Of a DNA stretch of 64,000 nt, positions 9,306-19,057 are shown one piece after another. The notes under the pieces were generated by a model. That model had not been told where the DNA came from and ran no database searches. It worked only from the letters and a program-made list of their open reading frames with translations. Both the position numbers and the translations under genes were made by a program. This DNA is from Elainella sp. Prado103 (GTDB lineage Bacteria > Cyanobacteriota > Cyanobacteriia > Elainellales > Elainellaceae): positions 1 to 64,000 of the forward strand of contig JALOOM010000009.1 of assembly GCA_025454395.1 (NCBI GenBank), written 5' to 3'. Each line of letters starts with the position of its first letter. Within the stretch, counting starts at the first letter, position 1.

Positions 9306-10319
9306 CTAACGAGGAGGTTTGCTATTTACCCACAAAGCCGCAAAAATATCGAAAGCCTTTTCTAAGGTTAGGGCATAGCTGCTGGGATTCGGCTTGGGGA
9401 AATCGTAAAAGAGGATGCCATCTTCCCGATTGAGGTAGTGCCTAGCTACTTTTGAATTGGAAGGCTCTAGGTGTTGCATGAAAGAGGAAAGTTCATCCTC
9501 ATCTAGCCCCATCCGTTCATTTGAAGAGATTTCACCCAGCAATTTGATCAGATTTGCTCGCCTTACATTCACATTTCCCATCTGTCTAAATCTAATATTT
9601 AATAACCTCAGAAACTCGATACAATCTGGATCTAAAGAGACATTATAGTAGGAATCAGGAATGTCAAAACTTGAATCTACTTGAAGCCCGATAATCCGAG
9701 AAAAATCTTTAATCAGATCATTATCTATGAGTTGACCTTTTTCAAAAACTCTAACCACTATTTTGTGCTTGGCAAAAATAGAATGCCATTTCTCCAAAAT
9801 TTCCCAGTAGTCGTAATGATTTTTGAGAAGTGCACCGCTTGGTATTGTGAGAGATTTGATATTTCCAGATTTAATAAAGGTGGAGTATGAGCTAAGTAAG
9901 AATGAGTCCTGCCTTCGTAGGTAAATAATTAGTTCAATCTCTTCAACAACCGACTCAAGAAGATCTCTCAGTGCAGTAATCTCATCAGGGCTAGTAAGCC
10001 TAGAAGAGCAATGTTCATTAGAGAGGATGATCTTGTCTGTATTGGAGCTTTTAACTTCCTCTAGCAGCTTTGATCTTAAATCTTGTCGGAAGCGTTGCAC
10101 ATCGCCCTGTGTTTTTAAGGCTAAATTCTTGCATAAGAACTGATCATTTAAAACATCTTGAAATGCGTATGCAGCAAGTGCAAGATGGTTGACTTCTCCT
10201 AATGCCTTTGGATAGGAAAAACCCTGTGAGCCTAGCAGATGGCGGTTGTTAGCAAAAAAGTGCTGTAAGGAAGTTGTACCTGTTTTCTCAGTTCCTATGT
10301 GAACGAATGCTTTCATCAT
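9306..10319 (-). CDS. Sulfotransferase family protein
   Basis: 337 residues beginning almost directly with the PSB loop, HIGTEKTGTTSLQHFF (residues 7-22), which carries the catalytic Lys. The middle has LSNEHCSSRL, and the 3'-phosphate-binding region is IYLRRQDSFLLSSYS (about 128-142). This architecture resembles stand-alone bacterial sulfotransferases found in capsule and exopolysaccharide clusters. The C-terminal 150 residues are helical and not assignable. No signal peptide; cytosolic. It lies 135 bp upstream of the next sulfotransferase gene and shares its AT-rich composition. Confidence 0.8.
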   Translation of the reverse strand: MMKAFVHIGTEKTGTTSLQHFFANNRHLLGSQGFSYPKALGEVNHLALAAYAFQDVLNDQFLCKNLALKTQGDVQRFRQDLRSKLLEEVKSSNTDKIILSNEHCSSRLTSPDEITALRDLLESVVEEIELIIYLRRQDSFLLSSYSTFIKSGNIKSLTIPSGALLKNHYDYWEILEKWHSIFAKHKIVVRVFEKGQLIDNDLIKDFSRIIGLQVDSSFDIPDSYYNVSLDPDCIEFLRLLNIRFRQMGNVNVRRANLIKLLGEISSNERMGLDEDELSSFMQHLEPSNSKVARHYLNREDGILFYDFPKPNPSSYALTLEKAFDIFAALWVNSKPPR

Positions 10320-10456
10320 TTCTCTGACCTATTGACTTGTGTTGATTCAATGAATGTAAACTATCATACTTCTACTTACTAAACCAACTTCTCTTACCTC
10401 TTGCTAGACTATGGATTATGTTGCTTTAAAGATGCGATCACGCCTCAGATGACATC

Positions 10457-12838
10457 TTAGCTCTGTGAAGTTTTCATCCAACTAAATTCGGATCCAAGCA
10501 ATTTTTGAAGTTCATAATTGTGAGCTTCATAATATTGATAGAGTCGTGCATAAAGTGAATCTGATATCTTAGGGTATTCTACTCTTGACCTTGCTTGAAT
10601 ACTCATATCTTCATGGTAACTTAGCCCAAGAAATGAAAGAACTTCCTGCTGAACAGTGTTTTTTTGACCAACAAAGTCTTGATAATCCAGAATCAAAATT
10701 TGCTCTTTAGGAAAAGCCCTAAACCAATTTCGCAAGTGGGTAGCATATTGTCCATTGTATAAATACCAAGATGTATCAGCATGACCCTGATCGAGGAAAG
10801 GAAGCTTAGAGAATTCAAATTGTTGTACAAGTTCAATCGATTTCTCAATTTCTGCTTCACTAAACGCCTCATCTAATGTCCTATGCTCACCTAGCTTTCT
10901 TCGCCGATAATAATAATACTGTGAAACCGCTCTCGCTACCGGATCGCGAAGAGAGAAAATAATTTTAGTGTTTGGAAAAAGAGCCTTTAGTCTGACAGGC
11001 GCTTTTCGTGAAGCCAAGTAACTTGGACTGGTTTCACCAATCAATTTGTTTTGAACTAACTCTCCATTTTCAAATATGGCAAAAAGGGATAAATACCAAT
11101 CTAGATCATGAGATTGATGATCGTTAAAGAAGTCGATTTTGCTAGGATGCCGTCTGATGATAGAAGGGTGTTGGGACAAATAGTTGTAAATAGAAACAGT
11201 TGCGCCACGAACAGCCCCTCCAATTACAAAGTCTGGGCCAGGTACGCCCTTGAGTGTTTCATCGGCATTACGGGATTCTAGAAAAATTGAGAAGAAAGGA
11301 ATTCGATCGCCATTTTCAAAGACAAACCAGAGATCTATATTTCTAGTACCTATGAATTCTCCTACGCAAACATATTGTGAAAAAGATAATTCAAGTTTAT
11401 TTTGAGTATTAATTTGGTCATGGTAATATCTACCCAGCTTAGTTTTAGATCGGGCTAGTGGAATAGCTTTAATGGTTTGATTATTGATGCTAACTTCAAC
11501 AGCTTTGATGAGTGCATTACTAATCACCCAGCCTGAAATGGGTAAGGTATAGTCTAAAAAAAAGTGCCCTAGTGAAGGTGTCTGGAGGTTGAAAGCTGCT
11601 AGTCTGTCGTCTTTTGGGAGAATTCTATTTGCTGCCTTAATAAAAACTCCTTGTCTTGGATGAATACTTCGCTCAATTTCTTCATCAGGGTCAATGTCCA
11701 GTTCCTCTAAATTCGATTGGCTTGAACCAATGATAATACTTTCAACTTTTGAAAATGCAGATTCAATGTTATATTGCCGACATACTTCTTCCTGCGTCTG
11801 AGACATCCATTTGAGTGAGCTATCTTGGAAATCTTGGGCAAAAAGTTTTTTGAGTAGTCGAGATAATGTCTCAGCATTAGGCTTCCCAAAGACAACATAT
11901 CCCCATTTATCTAAAATAAATCGACTGCCACCCGTCTCGCTGAAACAAATCACTTGCTTGCCTAGAATTAAGGACTCGAAAACAACGAGTGGATAGGGAT
12001 CTTCACGAGAAGTCAATGCAAGAATATTGGATAGCCCTAAGTAAAAGTAAGGGTTATTGACTTCTCCAGTAATGAAAAAATTACTTAAAGCCTCTGTTTC
12101 AAATGTTTGATGAGCAGGGTTAGAGGAGTCAGTATTCCATTTGCCGATCCACAGGAACTGGAACTCAGGTAATTGACGTGCAGTATCAAAGAAGATATCG
12201 ACTCCTTTGCGATAACTAGCAGTACCACAACCGCAAATAATGGGTCTATCTCTCTTTATCACTTCACCTAAAGCATTGTTCGGTAAAGGCATTTCAATCT
12301 GAGATAGCTCACGCAGCCTATCACACTCAAAGAAGTTCTCTAGAACAATAGAATTTTTAGGTTTGACTGGGAGAACTGCAAAAACATCATGCTCGACATC
12401 TCTTGAAACACAAATTAGTTGGTCAACATAATCCATGATGTCAAGAGACAGACACTTCGTTTTTAGGGCACTATTCAGCCCAATTTTCATCTCATGTAAA
12501 TGAAAAATATTTCGAATTTTTAACATCTTGGCTGCGATTGCCCACTCGGCTGATTCGGCTGAGTTGGCATAAACGAGGTCAGGCTTGACTCGATTTAAGA
12601 ATAATCGTGCTGTCTCGACTTTTTCTTCAAAAGAGAGATTGCAAATTCCATAGGCGGTATTTGCATTATGAAAAGACATACCATGAGGTTTTTCATCTAA
12701 GATTTCATCCCATAGAGGCCCGCTCTCTTTGGTCACAAGAATGATTTCGTGGTTGTGTGCCAACTTCCTTGCAAGCTGAAAGATAACTTTGGGAGCACCA
12801 GTTAATGAAGCATTATGGGAAACACAAACTATTTTCAT
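10457..12838 (-). CDS. GT4 glycosyltransferase-sulfotransferase fusion
   Basis: 793 residues with three parts. Residues 1-370: GT4 glycosyltransferase (KIVCVSHNASLTGAPKVIF; FLWIGKW; the nucleotide-sugar region SREDPYPLVVFESLILGK). About 410-525: the same beta module as gene 7929-9170 (ISGWVISNALIKAVEVSINN). About 528-793: NDST-like sulfotransferase with IFSLRDPVARAVSQYYYYRR as 3'-phosphate motif. The PSB loop reads VIGGAVRGATVSIYNYL: Arg replaces the Lys seen in the paralogue, so activity may differ. One polypeptide could therefore add a sugar and sulfate it. The gene starts 5 bp after the TPR/RgpF-like gene stop, with GGAG 8 bases before ATG, so the two are co-translated neighbours. Confidence 0.85.
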   Translation of the reverse strand: MKIVCVSHNASLTGAPKVIFQLARKLAHNHEIILVTKESGPLWDEILDEKPHGMSFHNANTAYGICNLSFEEKVETARLFLNRVKPDLVYANSAESAEWAIAAKMLKIRNIFHLHEMKIGLNSALKTKCLSLDIMDYVDQLICVSRDVEHDVFAVLPVKPKNSIVLENFFECDRLRELSQIEMPLPNNALGEVIKRDRPIICGCGTASYRKGVDIFFDTARQLPEFQFLWIGKWNTDSSNPAHQTFETEALSNFFITGEVNNPYFYLGLSNILALTSREDPYPLVVFESLILGKQVICFSETGGSRFILDKWGYVVFGKPNAETLSRLLKKLFAQDFQDSSLKWMSQTQEEVCRQYNIESAFSKVESIIIGSSQSNLEELDIDPDEEIERSIHPRQGVFIKAANRILPKDDRLAAFNLQTPSLGHFFLDYTLPISGWVISNALIKAVEVSINNQTIKAIPLARSKTKLGRYYHDQINTQNKLELSFSQYVCVGEFIGTRNIDLWFVFENGDRIPFFSIFLESRNADETLKGVPGPDFVIGGAVRGATVSIYNYLSQHPSIIRRHPSKIDFFNDHQSHDLDWYLSLFAIFENGELVQNKLIGETSPSYLASRKAPVRLKALFPNTKIIFSLRDPVARAVSQYYYYRRRKLGEHRTLDEAFSEAEIEKSIELVQQFEFSKLPFLDQGHADTSWYLYNGQYATHLRNWFRAFPKEQILILDYQDFVGQKNTVQQEVLSFLGLSYHEDMSIQARSRVEYPKISDSLYARLYQYYEAHNYELQKLLGSEFSWMKTSQS

Positions 12839-12843
12839 TGTTT

Positions 12844-15243
12844 CTACTCCTGCCAGTCAATCTGTAAATGTTGAGAACAGATCGTACTAACAATTAAATT
12901 CTGAAAGAAGGGTTCAAGCTCTTCATGTTGACTAATCAAAATGCTGCTTTCTCCTTCTTGAGTGAGACCTGAAGAACTGAGGCTCTGGTATATGGGATAT
13001 AACATTTTAGTTTTAACCATGAATATAGAACCGCGAGAAAAAGCACATTGGTCAGTCATGCTGGATGTAACAGCTTTTTCCCAGACTTTTGAATAGTCGT
13101 CATTCTTCAACTCTAGGTGTTTACTATCATCGTGGGAACACCCAATGGCACCGATCGATGTATTGTCTCGGAGTATACTAAGGTTCGACTTGATTCGATC
13201 GGGTGATCCAAATAGTTGCTCTAGTGAGTTAAGTTCTGGTAGCACACGGCTCTCATCTTGTTGTTGCGGTTGTAGAAAGCAAAGGATGTCATATTGAGCC
13301 CATTGCATTTGTCCCATTGAAGCGAGTTGTCCAGTTAAGCTACGGGTTTTGCCAGTAATGATGATAATCTTGCAATCTGGGATTTTTGAGTGGAGCTGAC
13401 TATGAATTAATGGATTCCACACCTCCTCATGAATGCTAATAAATACATCATGTGGAAATTCGTAGAAATTAATAATGTATTGTTCAAACTGGGACAAGGA
13501 TTGTCCATAGTCAATGTGGATGAGTATTGCGATTCGTCTTTCTACTGAATTGGATAAAAGCTGCTTTGGGCTGATGCTTGCCTGACTGCTGCTGGTTCGT
13601 GAACTAGAAAAATACAATTGTTTGGCAGAGTATACTCTCCCTTCATATCTACCATGCTTTAAATAATGAGCAATTAGTGCATATTTATTTTTTTGATACC
13701 CTTCTAGATCAGAATTGATCTCAGCGTACTCAATATAATTGAAGTCAACAGGTAACTCTGACTCATCAACCCCTAATTTTTGATAGAAATCTTTAATTGA
13801 AGCTGCCCTACCTTCATGCCTCCCATAATTGAACCAATGTTCGTAGGCTTCTTCCCGACTAGACAAATAACTTAAGTCGTTGTGGTAAGTAACATAGAAC
13901 ATCCAGTCAAATGTAAGTTCCTGACCAGAATCATCTCGCTGTTTTATTCCTGAAGTACTATTGGTGTGATTTGACTGATAATGACTGGAAATCTCTCGAA
14001 GTAAAAGCCGCAGTTTGTCATCTAAGGATACAACTGTTTCAGGAAGTGCTTCTTTTTTAATGTCATTTTTATCTTCAATTTCTTGTTGTTTCAATTGTTT
14101 TAATCGGCTAAGTAGAGATGTATTCTGAGGATATTGCTCCGCTGCCTTTTGATATATTGCAATTGCCTCAATTGAATCACCTCGCTGACACAACAACTCA
14201 GCTAATGTGCTATAAACCCAGGTGGGTTGTACTTCAAGTTCAATTGCTTTGTGATAGCTCTTGATCTCTCCCGCAAAATCTTGAATTTTTTCCTGGATAA
14301 TTCCTAGCTCTCGATACAACTCAGCCCGATCGGGATATAGTTCAATTGCTTCTTGATAGATCTCGATCGCTGCTGAGTACTGTTCTTGTTGGCTTAAAGC
14401 GATCGCCCGTTGCCAATACCAATCTAGGGATAATCCTTCATCTGCTACATCTGTTCCCGTTTGAGCTAAGTCCTCCAACCTTTGAATCAAGGCTTCGTCA
14501 TTGGGATATGCAGCTATTCCTTGATTACAAACTTTAATTGCTTGAGTATTCTCTTGTCTTTGAGTCAATAGATCGATTAAAGTGGTATAAACCCATACAG
14601 GCTGTGTACTTAGATTGATTGCTCTACTGTAACTTTCAATCTCTTCTAAAATATCTCCGCTCTGTTTCTGAACAAACCCCAGCTCTCGATGAAATTCTGC
14701 ATGATTGGGGTGGACTTTAATCGCCTGAGTATAAACTTGGATCAGTGTATGCCAGTCTTGTTTCTGCGTCAGCAAAGCTCCCAAAGTAGTGTATACCCAG
14801 AGCGGTTGTTCGGGTTTCAGCTCTACAGCCTTCTGATAGTTGAGAAGTGCTTCGGTGCGGTAACCCAATCGATCCTGTGCTAATCCAAGTTCACGGTATA
14901 AATCACCTTGCTTGGTATGATAAGCTATCCCACTTTGATAAAGTAGCAATGACTCATCCCACTGTTCTTGTTGTCCTAGTAGGCGACCTAATGCGATATA
15001 AACCCAGGCTGGAACTTGCGGATCTCGATCAATGGCTTGGCGATAATTGGCTTTAGCCTCCTCCAACTGATGCGATCGCTCTTGAACAAATCCTAGGGCT
15101 TGATAGAGGGAGGCCGCTTCTGGGTAAGCTTGGATTGCCAACTCATATAGTTCAATAGCTTCTGCAAAATTTCTTTCCTCTATCAATACCTGTCCCGCTT
15201 CCAAATATTGTTGGAGCGAATACTCAGATTCTGTCACAACCAT
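12844..15243 (-). CDS. TPR protein with RgpF-like C-terminal domain
   Basis: 799 residues. About 7-390: ten or so TPR units of 34 residues (for example FHRELGFVQKQSGDILEEIESY). About 445-545: two copies of a short helical module, WMFYVTYHNDLSYL...HWFNYGRHEGR and YIEYAEINSDLEGY...HYLKHGRYEGR, also found in gene 32314-33906. About 568-799: RRIAILIHIDYGQSL...YDILCFLQPQQ, which resembles the rhamnan synthesis F (RgpF-like) domain of glycosyltransferase-linked proteins. It is probably a cytosolic scaffold or transferase in the glycan pathway; catalysis is unproven. It is 5 bp upstream of the GT4-sulfotransferase fusion. Confidence 0.75.
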   Translation of the reverse strand: MVVTESEYSLQQYLEAGQVLIEERNFAEAIELYELAIQAYPEAASLYQALGFVQERSHQLEEAKANYRQAIDRDPQVPAWVYIALGRLLGQQEQWDESLLLYQSGIAYHTKQGDLYRELGLAQDRLGYRTEALLNYQKAVELKPEQPLWVYTTLGALLTQKQDWHTLIQVYTQAIKVHPNHAEFHRELGFVQKQSGDILEEIESYSRAINLSTQPVWVYTTLIDLLTQRQENTQAIKVCNQGIAAYPNDEALIQRLEDLAQTGTDVADEGLSLDWYWQRAIALSQQEQYSAAIEIYQEAIELYPDRAELYRELGIIQEKIQDFAGEIKSYHKAIELEVQPTWVYSTLAELLCQRGDSIEAIAIYQKAAEQYPQNTSLLSRLKQLKQQEIEDKNDIKKEALPETVVSLDDKLRLLLREISSHYQSNHTNSTSGIKQRDDSGQELTFDWMFYVTYHNDLSYLSSREEAYEHWFNYGRHEGRAASIKDFYQKLGVDESELPVDFNYIEYAEINSDLEGYQKNKYALIAHYLKHGRYEGRVYSAKQLYFSSSRTSSSQASISPKQLLSNSVERRIAILIHIDYGQSLSQFEQYIINFYEFPHDVFISIHEEVWNPLIHSQLHSKIPDCKIIIITGKTRSLTGQLASMGQMQWAQYDILCFLQPQQQDESRVLPELNSLEQLFGSPDRIKSNLSILRDNTSIGAIGCSHDDSKHLELKNDDYSKVWEKAVTSSMTDQCAFSRGSIFMVKTKMLYPIYQSLSSSGLTQEGESSILISQHEELEPFFQNLIVSTICSQHLQIDWQE

Positions 15244-15896
15244 ATTCTCTACCCTAGCGCTTTGGGAACTTTAACCGAGAGGAATAATTGTAGAAATTGC
15301 TCAATAATAATTCATTAAATATCGCCAAAAACTGGCTAATTCGAACAAAATTGGTGATAAACCGAAGATACTCGGAATTTGAAGGACTCTGACTTATAAG
15401 GCAAACAAAAAATACTTTAGAGTAAGAACTGATAATCTATCGATTAACTCAGTAGTCGCTCTCAAATATTCAGGTTTACCAGGAACCACAGTCTTGATTA
15501 GCACAGTCTTGATTAGCACAGTAAAAAAGCTGATCAGCCATTCAATGAGTACAATGACAAGCTAACCTAACTGTATATCCACTTTGAAAAACTCAGTTTC
15601 AGGAACGCTTTTCAACAATCAACACAAGCTCACGTAACCAAACTTTAACTAAGATATCTGAAAAGTGAGCTTAATTGCTAGCTTTTTGTCAAGTTCATAA
15701 TTTCTTTGTAGTATGCAGGAGAGACCTCAAAGAATTGCTAAAATTTAAGCCTGATTCCAGATCGCGATTCAAATAACAATCACCGACTTGTTTCTCAGGG
15801 AGTTTTTCTGCATATATTTGGATAGGAAAATACCATTGCACCATAGGACAAATTTGGTTCTGAATCCGGTTCCCTCCAAGCACGAGACAATGTTAG
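15244..15896. other. 653-bp intergenic region
   Basis: AT-rich gap with one 15-bp tandem duplication (15487-15522). The only ORF (15695-15883, minus, 62 codons) has no motif or ribosome-binding site and is not called. As the largest gap inside the block, it is a likely promoter region for the genes at 5.1-15.2 kb. Confidence 0.5.
15487..15522. repeat. 15-bp tandem duplication
   Basis: CACAGTCTTGATTAG at 15487 and 15502 with a third partial copy (CACAGT) at 15517. Confidence 0.8.
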
Positions 15897-17024
15897 CTAT
15901 AACTTGAGCATAGAGGTAAGTGGAGACTCAGGCGTTGCTTCAGACGCAGGTACAGTTCCTGGTGTCACCTGAATAGTTGCCAGTTCTAGAGATTCACCAT
16001 TTGCCATTTTGGCAATGATTTTGATTGATTCTGCGCCTTGAACCGTCAAATTCTGAAATTTGAACCGGGCTTTGGCACTGGCCGCGATCTGCTGATATCG
16101 TTTAGCGGCGATGGGTGATGGCAGTCCCAACCGGGCCGCGATCGATTGATTGGCAAAACTGGCAACCATTTCCTGGATGGGTAAATCATCCTGAACCGGG
16201 ACTACGACTCCACCTAAGTTAAAGGGTTGATTGACATAAATGGCATCTGGGATTTGATCGATCATGACCATTTCAATCCGAGAGGCGTAGCTGTCCCTGG
16301 CAGCCAATGCATAATTGATAAATTGATTTTTCAGTTCGATCGAGGATGTGATAGTGCTGTGGCGTTTGGATAGCACTTGATCGAGCGTAGCCTCACAGTA
16401 TTCTGCGCCGAGAAATTGAAACAGATCCGCTAGCTGGCTGGTTTTGCCAACCACATCTTCATAGGTAATCTGGAAGCTGTTCTGTGGATGGTTCGCTGCA
16501 TATTGATTAAAGAGTAATTCCAGAGATTCGATCGCCTGCTTGCTCTTCTTTTCATTGGCATGGAGCCACCAACCACTTTTCAGCACATCTTCAAGCTTGC
16601 GAGTATTGAAAATAAAGCAAACATTGGGAAAGATCCGCTCTAAAAATGCCAAATAAGCCTCAAACTCAGGCAAAATTTCCACATATCGCACCTCCTTGAA
16701 GCCATAGCAATAAGAAGCATTGGGTCGATCGGCCAACAGAATCTTTTTGACCAAAGCGGCACAATCCTGGCAGAACTGATCCGGATCGATCAATGCTGCC
16801 CCATACCAGGAGTGAGTCGGCTCTAAATTTTTGTGAGGCGATCCAGCCGAGGCTTTGGCGCGTTCTAAACTCTTGTAAGCCTGGTAGAGCCCGAATATGA
16901 AGTTATCATTCTCGCCGCGGACTAAAACGCCAGGGATACTATTCAGAACGCCTTGTAGCAGGGTGGAGCCACTACGGCCGTAGGTGACTACGAGCACGGT
17001 ATCAAAGTTGAGCGGGGGTTGCAT
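15897..17024 (-). CDS. Sulfotransferase family protein (GRSGST type)
   Basis: 375 residues. The PSB loop VVTYGRSGSTLLQGVLNS lies at about 12-29, with Arg in the position Lys occupies in other families (Sulfotransfer_3-like). An acidic VRGENDNFIFGLYQAYK segment follows. The 3'-phosphate region is FIFNTRKLEDVLKSGWW (about 136-152). The C-terminal 120 residues hold an extra beta region (IEMVMIDQIPDAIYVNQPFNLGGVVVP...FKFQNLTVQGAESIKIIAKM) not seen in the short paralogues; it could be a carbohydrate-binding or dimerisation part. Cytosolic. It is separated from the next gene by a dispersed intergenic repeat. Confidence 0.78.
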   Translation of the reverse strand: MQPPLNFDTVLVVTYGRSGSTLLQGVLNSIPGVLVRGENDNFIFGLYQAYKSLERAKASAGSPHKNLEPTHSWYGAALIDPDQFCQDCAALVKKILLADRPNASYCYGFKEVRYVEILPEFEAYLAFLERIFPNVCFIFNTRKLEDVLKSGWWLHANEKKSKQAIESLELLFNQYAANHPQNSFQITYEDVVGKTSQLADLFQFLGAEYCEATLDQVLSKRHSTITSSIELKNQFINYALAARDSYASRIEMVMIDQIPDAIYVNQPFNLGGVVVPVQDDLPIQEMVASFANQSIAARLGLPSPIAAKRYQQIAASAKARFKFQNLTVQGAESIKIIAKMANGESLELATIQVTPGTVPASEATPESPLTSMLKL

Positions 17025-17124
17025 AAACTGGATCGACTCCTTGAAAGCTTGACAATTTAAGTGGGGCTAATAATAAGCTGTGAACCCGGTTGAGTGTTGT
17101 AGCTGATTGACTGACAAATCTTTT

Positions 17125-17230
17125 CCCCTCATCCCTCAATCCCTTCTCCCACTAGGGGCGAAGAGACTTCCAATCCAATCCTGGTTCGAAAGCCCCTTGC
17201 CCGCTCTGGGAGAGGGATTGGGGTGTCGCT
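17125..17230. repeat. Cyanobacterial dispersed intergenic repeat
   Basis: About 105 bp bounded by imperfect inverted arms (CCCTCAATCCCTTCTCCC at 17133-17150; GGGAGAGGGATTGGGG at 17208-17223). It matches the general form of a repeat widespread between genes of filamentous cyanobacteria; that comparison is from memory. It may act as a transcript-end hairpin in the 294-bp gap. Confidence 0.7.
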
Positions 17231-17318
17231 TGCTTCTGCGCAGCAGTGGGCAGTTTGAGTTTGGTCAGTCAATCAGGTGTTGTAGTCAGTATCCTGCCGT
17301 AGCTTACGAAATCATGGA

Positions 17319-18152
17319 CTAGGGCAGTTCAAGAGGGTGACCAAATCGCTCCCAAACCTGCCGAATCACTGCAATATCCTCAGGATTAGGAATCGACATA
17401 TCGAGCTTGTCCCACTCGTCGCGACGGGAAAACTTCTTGTTGATTTTGTCAGCAAAATTCTCCTTATCTTGCTTCCACTTATCCTGATTAGGTACATAAA
17501 CATAGTCAAATGCCTTAAGCACAGCCGGATCATAAGGCACTGCCAGGTGCTCAAACAGCGCTTTAACGGAAGCTTCTGGCTCCTCTACAAGCTGATGATA
17601 ATTGACCGCGTAGGTGACTTGAGAAGCGGGATGCAAAATACAACGAGACATGGTGGCGATCCCATGCCAGACATTACCTTGCTCACGCCCCCAATATTCA
17701 CCGGAAGACAACACAACATCACAGGGATGTCGCAGAATGGTGATGAATTTGCCCTGCGGAAATACCTGCTGCAAGATACTCCAGTAGAGCTGAAACCATT
17801 CTTCCAAGCTCATGCCATCCTTGCGGAGATAGTTGATCACAAAAGGCTGACCGATCGGCTTTTGCATCCAGTAGGGCGTGTCGAGCTGCAAAATTTCATC
17901 AAACACAGCGCGCACACCTCTGGCAACTCGCTGTTCCCAGGGGACTAACTTACCGTTGCGAATGAGCCCAGGAATAATGCCTTTGGCCCGTTGAATGGAA
18001 TACCAGGTGCTAAAGATCAGGTCGGCTGTTTCGCCAGCAACTGAGATATCGGGATGGGCATCAAAAATGTTTTGTAATAAAGAAGTGCCCGATCGCCCAT
18101 GGGAAATCAGGGTAATCGGTGATTTGAGCATATGATGGCGATTTGCATTCAT
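17319..18152 (-). CDS. Sulfotransferase family protein
   Basis: 277 residues from ATG 18152, with GAAGG eight bases upstream; the frame also opens at TTG 18167. The PSB loop ITLISHGRSGTSLLQNIF is near residues 13-30, followed by DAHPDISVAGETADLIFSTW. The 3'-phosphate motif is ITILRHPCDVVLSSGEYWG (about 137-155). It is a compact single-domain PAPS-dependent sulfotransferase with Arg in the loop, close in type to the 15897-17024 product. The C-terminus has a KWKQDKENFADKINKKFSRR basic stretch. Cytosolic. It lies 57 bp downstream of the next sulfotransferase gene and is probably co-transcribed. Acceptor unknown. Confidence 0.82.
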   Translation of the reverse strand: MNANRHHMLKSPITLISHGRSGTSLLQNIFDAHPDISVAGETADLIFSTWYSIQRAKGIIPGLIRNGKLVPWEQRVARGVRAVFDEILQLDTPYWMQKPIGQPFVINYLRKDGMSLEEWFQLYWSILQQVFPQGKFITILRHPCDVVLSSGEYWGREQGNVWHGIATMSRCILHPASQVTYAVNYHQLVEEPEASVKALFEHLAVPYDPAVLKAFDYVYVPNQDKWKQDKENFADKINKKFSRRDEWDKLDMSIPNPEDIAVIRQVWERFGHPLELP

Positions 18153-18224
18153 GGGTTGACCCTTCAACGAAGCCGAACGAACAGTCGAACAAGAGGAAAC
18201 AGGGGCGAACGGGATGGAATCTTT

Positions 18225-19043
18225 TCAAATGGAATCACTTGAAACTGGGAGTTCCGGTGAATATTGAAATGTCTTGAAATCTTCTTGGTAAATGGTTTGC
18301 ACCAGTTTTACTACCGATGGATGGGCATAAAACTTGGCTAACTTGTCATCAGCTCCCGTTTTTCGGCCGCGCCGCTTGGGGGTATCGCGGTTTTCGGCAG
18401 CGGTCTGGGGCTGAGTCTGCTGGTTCATGTGAGATAACACTTGCTGCCAGTCTTGCTCTAGGGTTTCGAATCGGCCAATCAAGTCATAAGAAATTTGTTG
18501 ACCAAAGAGTTGCGCGCTCTGAGTTCGCCAGTGCGGATCCATCTCTAAGACCGACTGCTGTTCGATCACTTGCAAAAATTGCTGGAAGGTGATCGGTTCG
18601 TCGATCGACTGATCGAGGGCATCGGCAATTGTTTTGCGATATTTACCTTCTTTCCAGCTCAACTTGCTCAGGAAGGCTGAAAGAACCCGGGTGTAAGGAT
18701 TGCGGACAAAACAAAACTTGAATATTTGGGGATCATTCAACAGGGCATCGAATTGTTCAATCCCGATATCTGAAGGCGACAGTAAGGGAGAAAGCTTCTT
18801 ATTGTGGATGGTCTCCATGTCTTTGGCCGGTGGGGGTTGTCCCAAAGCCTGGGCTTCGATGGCTTGCAGCCGGGATTTGAGGGTGGAGCAAGCTACTTTA
18901 GGCACCTCTACATAAATAAATTTGTTTTTTAAAGAAATGTGGATATGGTAATTGAATTCATGTTTGGGCATGAACTCGCAAAACCGAGCTTGCAGGGCTC
19001 GATTGACAGGCATTTGAGCAGATGAGGTAGCTAAGACATCCAT
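18225..19043 (-). CDS. Sulfotransferase family 2 protein
   Basis: 272 residues from ATG 19043. The frame is open further upstream, but that would overlap the preceding gene's stop at 19058. The PSB loop is FIYVEVPKVACSTLKSRLQ (about 44-62) and the 3'-phosphate motif FCFVRNPYTRVLSAFLSKL (about 110-128). WRTQSAQLFG and YDLIGRFETLEQDW match Sulfotransfer_2 enzymes, and the TPR-sulfotransferase 6404-7816 has the same order of motifs. An odd basic, low-complexity stretch (NRDTPKRRGRKTGADDK) sits near residue 220. It starts 14 bp after the upstream GT2-GT4 gene. Confidence 0.85.
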   Translation of the reverse strand: MDVLATSSAQMPVNRALQARFCEFMPKHEFNYHIHISLKNKFIYVEVPKVACSTLKSRLQAIEAQALGQPPPAKDMETIHNKKLSPLLSPSDIGIEQFDALLNDPQIFKFCFVRNPYTRVLSAFLSKLSWKEGKYRKTIADALDQSIDEPITFQQFLQVIEQQSVLEMDPHWRTQSAQLFGQQISYDLIGRFETLEQDWQQVLSHMNQQTQPQTAAENRDTPKRRGRKTGADDKLAKFYAHPSVVKLVQTIYQEDFKTFQYSPELPVSSDSI

Positions 19044-19057
19044 AGAGCAGCAGTGAA

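Noticed and set aside
15695-15883. 62-codon ORF in the large gap of the block
   Set aside because: No ribosome-binding site, no protein-like composition and no motif; likely chance.
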